Part shown: positions 60,878 through 64,000 of the stretch, piece by piece
Numbering within the stretch: position 1 is the first letter of the stretch
Layout of the letters: each line of letters begins with the position of its first letter
Assembly: GCF_002269385.1 (NCBI RefSeq)
Contig: NZ_CP022957.1
Coordinates: forward strand, 2,103,001-2,167,000
From: Maribacter cobaltidurans
GTDB lineage: Bacteria > Bacteroidota > Bacteroidia > Flavobacteriales > Flavobacteriaceae
Reading direction: 5' to 3'
Length of the DNA stretch: 64,000 nucleotides
The notes under the pieces: model-generated
The model's database searches: none
What the model was told of the DNA's origin: nothing
What the model saw: only the letters and a program-made list of their open reading frames with translations
Position numbers and translations under genes: made by a program

Positions 60878-62434
60878 ATGGCAAATCAAGAAGATAATTT
60901 TAAGAAGGTAATTTCCCATGCAAAGGAATATGGTTACGTATTCCAATCCAGCGAAATTTATGATGGTTTAAGCGCAGTTTATGACTACGGCCATAATGGC
61001 GTAGAGCTTAAAAAGAATATCCGTGAATATTGGTGGAAAGCCATGGTTCAACTGAACGAAAATATTGTGGGCATCGATGCGGCAATATTTATGCATCCTA
61101 CCACATGGAAGGCTTCAGGCCATGTGGACGCTTTTAACGATCCTCTGATAGACAATAAGGATTCAAAGAAGAGATATCGGGCAGATGTACTCATAGAGGA
61201 CTATGTGGGTAAAATCGATACTAAAATAGAGAAAGAAGTAAAAAAGGCCGAAAAACGGTTCGGTGATAACTTCAACAAGCAAAAGTTCATTGAAACCAAT
61301 CCCAGGGTAGTTGAATATATTGAACAGGGAAAAAGCATATTGAGCCGAATGGCAAAATCTTTGGAGAAAGAGGATTTAGCCGATGTAAAGGCTTTGATCG
61401 AGGAATTGGATATTGCCTGCCCTATGTCAGGCTCCAAAAACTGGACCGATGTAAAACAGTTCAACTTAATGTTCGGTACTAAATTAGGGGCAAGTGCAGA
61501 AAACGCTATGGATCTCTATTTACGTCCTGAGACCGCCCAAGGTATTTTTGTGAATTTTTTGAACGTACAAAAGGCAGGGAGGATGAAGATTCCCTTCGGC
61601 ATTGCCCAAACGGGAAAGGCCTTTAGGAATGAAATTGTTGCTAGGCAATTTATCTTTAGGATGAGGGAGTTCGAGCAAATGGAGATGCAGTTCTTTATAC
61701 AGCCCGGAACCCAACAGGAATGGTACGAACATTGGAAAGAAAACAGAATGAAATGGCACCTTTCCCTAGGTCTGGGTGAGGAAAATTATAGATTTCATGA
61801 TCATGAAAAACTAGCGCATTATGCAGATGCTGCAGCGGACATTGAATTCCGTTTTCCTTTCGGTTTTAAAGAATTAGAGGGAATACATTCCAGAACGGAT
61901 TTTGACTTGGGCAGTCATGAAAAATACTCCGGTAAAAAGCTGCAATATTTTGACCATGAGACGAACAGGAACTATGTTCCCTACGTACTGGAGACTTCCA
62001 TAGGCCTTGATCGTATGTTCTTGGCCGTTTTCTCTAATTCATTACAGGAAGAGGAATTGGAAAATGGTACTTCAAGAACCGTTTTAAAGCTTCCGGCCGT
62101 TTTGGCACCTACCAAAGCTGCTATTTTGCCATTGGTCAAGAAGGATGGATTGCCAGAGGTAGCCCATGAAATCCTTGAGGACCTTAAATGGGACTTTAAT
62201 GTAACTTATGATGAAAAGGATGCTGTAGGCCGAAGATATAGAAGACAGGATGCCAATGGAACTCCATTTTGTATTACGGTGGACCACCAGACTTTGGAGG
62301 ACCAAACGGTCACCATTCGTTATAGGGATTCCATGGAGCAGGAACGGGTCGCTATTGCTGATTTAAAAAGTATCATCCACAAAGCCGTGGATATGCGCAC
62401 GTGGTTACTAAAAATGGAGGATCAAAGGGCATAG
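60878..62434 (+). CDS. glyS: Glycyl-tRNA synthetase, single-chain class II type
   Basis: 518 residues, an alpha2-type GlyRS like that of archaea/eukaryotes and many Bacteroidota. MFGTKLGASAENAMDLYLRP, RPETAQGIFVNF (motif 2 region), FAQTGKAFRNEIVARQF-type loop, and GLDRMFLAVF (motif 3) are seen, with a C-terminal anticodon-binding domain (about 410-510). It charges tRNA-Gly. Its 3' end overlaps the TonB receptor gene by 13 bp. Confidence 0.96.
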   Translation: MANQEDNFKKVISHAKEYGYVFQSSEIYDGLSAVYDYGHNGVELKKNIREYWWKAMVQLNENIVGIDAAIFMHPTTWKASGHVDAFNDPLIDNKDSKKRYRADVLIEDYVGKIDTKIEKEVKKAEKRFGDNFNKQKFIETNPRVVEYIEQGKSILSRMAKSLEKEDLADVKALIEELDIACPMSGSKNWTDVKQFNLMFGTKLGASAENAMDLYLRPETAQGIFVNFLNVQKAGRMKIPFGIAQTGKAFRNEIVARQFIFRMREFEQMEMQFFIQPGTQQEWYEHWKENRMKWHLSLGLGEENYRFHDHEKLAHYADAAADIEFRFPFGFKELEGIHSRTDFDLGSHEKYSGKKLQYFDHETNRNYVPYVLETSIGLDRMFLAVFSNSLQEEELENGTSRTVLKLPAVLAPTKAAILPLVKKDGLPEVAHEILEDLKWDFNVTYDEKDAVGRRYRRQDANGTPFCITVDHQTLEDQTVTIRYRDSMEQERVAIADLKSIIHKAVDMRTWLLKMEDQRA

Positions 62435-64000
62435 GCCAAATTAAGGCCTCCGTAAAAATTCCTTCCATCTCCCGGGTAGTAATACCGGGGTTCCGCTCCT
62501 CCAAAACCTTGAGTGTTTATAAGAACGGAACGGGCATAAAGTACATCAAACACATTATTGACGCCAAAATTAACTCCCAAAGTGAATTTTGGCGTTAGTT
62601 TTTTTCGGTATCCGGTTCTTAAATTAACCAAATTGAAGGCATCGCTATACCTATCATTGGCATCCGTCAAGGGAATACTTCCCACATGTTGGTAGATAAG
62701 ATTGAGATAATAATGGGTAAAGAAACGATTTTGTAAACCTATGGTCAATCGATGTTTGGGCACCCCTGTTAAATCATTACCGGAATAGTCGATACCATCG
62801 TCCACAAAATCAGTGAATTTATGATGGTTGAGGTTGTAATTGACAAAAGGATTTACTTGAACTTTTGAACTAGGTGAAGAAAGGGTATAGTCTATTCCAA
62901 GTTCCAGGCCTTGGTGTCTGGAACTTCCGGCGTTTTTCTCAATAAATTGATCATCTCCTACTTGTTCGCGTATCAAAAGATTTTTGATGTTCATTTGATA
63001 TAGGGTCAGGTTGATTCGTAACCTGTTTTCGTCCAAAAGAAGGTTCGTTCCAATTTCGTAGTTTGTCCCGGTCTCCTGTTGGATGTCTGGATTGATGATG
63101 CCATCCGGAGTCAATGTTCTTTCAAGGCTCGGATTTGTAAATCCCCTACTAATATTCCCAAATAGTTCATGATACTCTGAAATTGAATAATTTAAGGTTA
63201 AACTGGGTAATAGAATTAGATCAAAATCCCTACTTCCACTATTGTTGGTATTTATGGGGTTGAACCGGTCTTGAAGGTCAAAAGCGGTTTTATTCAAGTT
63301 AAGTCCCAATTGGGCAGAAAAAGAATCTGATATTGGGTATTGCACTGAAGTAAAAGCGTTCCATTGACTTCTAAATTCCTTGTTGCGGGCAAACTGTGCA
63401 CCCTTTAAACTTCCGTTTCCGTCGTTTTCTTGATAAAGGTTTTCAAATTCGTCCCAATCGTACTCATCTTTGTAAAGTTCCGCTCCAAAGACAAAATCAG
63501 CTGATGTATCAAACAAGGTAAAATCACCTGAAAACAAGGTTCTAAATCCAAATCCGTTGGTGATTTCCTCCAAAATGCCAAAGGGCCTGGCTTCGGTCTT
63601 GTCCAAATAATTATAAAATACACTGGTCGTGTTTTTAAATCGGGAAGAAAATTGATGGGAGAGAGATAACCCCACCAGGGTCTGATTATTTGTTTCATAG
63701 CCTTGTGAGGCCCTCCATGTAAATGTAGCTTGTGTCGGGTCTTCATTAAAGGCGGTGAACCCGAGTGAGCTTGGAATTTGAGCGGTATAGTCTATATGAT
63801 TTACTAACAGGGAGAGCTTATTATTGGAATTCAATTGATACGAAGTATTAAGCAAAAATCCATCCCTTTCAAAGTTGTTGTTCTCGCGATATCCATTGGT
63901 TTCGATATGACCGTACTGTAAGTTCAACCGTAATTTTCCATCGTAATGATTAAAAGCCAAGTTGTTTTTTATCAAATTATAGGAGCCGATGGTGAAATTA
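62422..64000 (-). CDS. TonB-dependent receptor, 5' end outside window
   Basis: About 525 C-terminal residues of a receptor barrel are visible; the frame continues past the right edge (NFTIGSYN precedes the in-frame TTG at 63973-63975), so that TTG is not the start. Alternating strands and aromatic turns are clear (NGYRENNNFERDGFLLNTSY, GNISRGFTNPSLERTLTPDG, and the terminal RNFYGGLNLAYAL). The plug domain and any regulatory domain would lie outside. The ligand is unknown; many such receptors carry siderophores or vitamins. Confidence 0.92.
   Translation of the reverse strand, partial: NFTIGSYNLIKNNLAFNHYDGKLRLNLQYGHIETNGYRENNNFERDGFLLNTSYQLNSNNKLSLLVNHIDYTAQIPSSLGFTAFNEDPTQATFTWRASQGYETNNQTLVGLSLSHQFSSRFKNTTSVFYNYLDKTEARPFGILEEITNGFGFRTLFSGDFTLFDTSADFVFGAELYKDEYDWDEFENLYQENDGNGSLKGAQFARNKEFRSQWNAFTSVQYPISDSFSAQLGLNLNKTAFDLQDRFNPINTNNSGSRDFDLILLPSLTLNYSISEYHELFGNISRGFTNPSLERTLTPDGIINPDIQQETGTNYEIGTNLLLDENRLRINLTLYQMNIKNLLIREQVGDDQFIEKNAGSSRHQGLELGIDYTLSSPSSKVQVNPFVNYNLNHHKFTDFVDDGIDYSGNDLTGVPKHRLTIGLQNRFFTHYYLNLIYQHVGSIPLTDANDRYSDAFNLVNLRTGYRKKLTPKFTLGVNFGVNNVFDVLYARSVLINTQGFGGAEPRYYYPGDGRNFYGGLNLAYAL

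Noticed and set aside
1..64000. CRISPR arrays, tRNA or rRNA genes, transposases, phage genes
   Set aside because: No regularly spaced repeats, cloverleaf signatures, transposase or phage motifs were found by eye; a covariance-model search could still find a tRNA.

Overview
The window is chromosomal DNA from a marine-type member of the Flavobacteriaceae (Bacteroidota). This rests on four TonB-dependent receptors (one cut by the right edge), DUF1080, DUF6090, DUF5689 and DUF3298 proteins, an eight-base TAnnTTTG-type box in front of several genes, weak Shine-Dalgarno sequences, and housekeeping genes with Bacteroidota-like features. No tRNA, rRNA, CRISPR array, insertion sequence, phage gene or replication origin was recognised.

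Layout. (1) 1-2.2 kb: the start of a DUF1080 protein, a repeat-bearing spacer, and a DUF1003/MscS membrane pair. (2) 2.3-9.5 kb: an accessory stretch with every gene on the minus strand: SRPBCC, serine beta-lactamase-like lipoprotein, DUF4440, a broken GNAT acetyltransferase, a Crp/Fnr-darcynin-SDR-DoxX run, DUF6090 and an HNH protein. Five spacers, each just downstream of a gene, hold imperfect inverted repeats with AAC/GTT ends that look like integron attC sites; no integrase is present. (3) 9.6-16.8 kb: an AraC regulator divergent from a PhyH-type dioxygenase, a SulP/STAS anion transporter, a TlpA thioredoxin, a c-type cytochrome lipoprotein, a YheT hydrolase and a nitronate monooxygenase. 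(4) 16.9-29.5 kb: thioesterase, GntR regulator, DMT exporter with ArsC/Spx protein, DinB protein, a Cys/Met-metabolism PLP enzyme, glutamate dehydrogenase, an MBOAT/SGNH-like acylation pair, RecO and a TonB receptor, then a lipoprotein made of charged repeats. (5) 29.6-45 kb: the housekeeping core: ileS, a DksA-like protein, lspA, 5-formyl-THF cyclo-ligase, uvrC, a patatin/BamA-like protein, DUF3108, tryptophan 2,3-dioxygenase, an M23 peptidase and pgi. (6) 45-64 kb: TonB receptors, a cluster joining an endonuclease/exonuclease/phosphatase-family protein, a TonB receptor and a DUF5689 plus lamin-tail protein, two stand-alone receiver proteins, an ankyrin protein, a nitrilase-family amidase, a frameshifted gene remnant, a Big_5 lipoprotein, comF, a coiled-coil protein, glycyl-tRNA synthetase and a TonB receptor cut by the right edge.

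The genes do not form one pathway. The clearest functional groups are the candidate cassette array, the candidate secreted-nuclease/TonB uptake locus (49-54.3 kb), the MBOAT/SGNH pair and the regulator-led Crp/Fnr operon. Several adjacent genes overlap by 4 bp and are probably translationally coupled; four convergent pairs overlap at their 3' ends.
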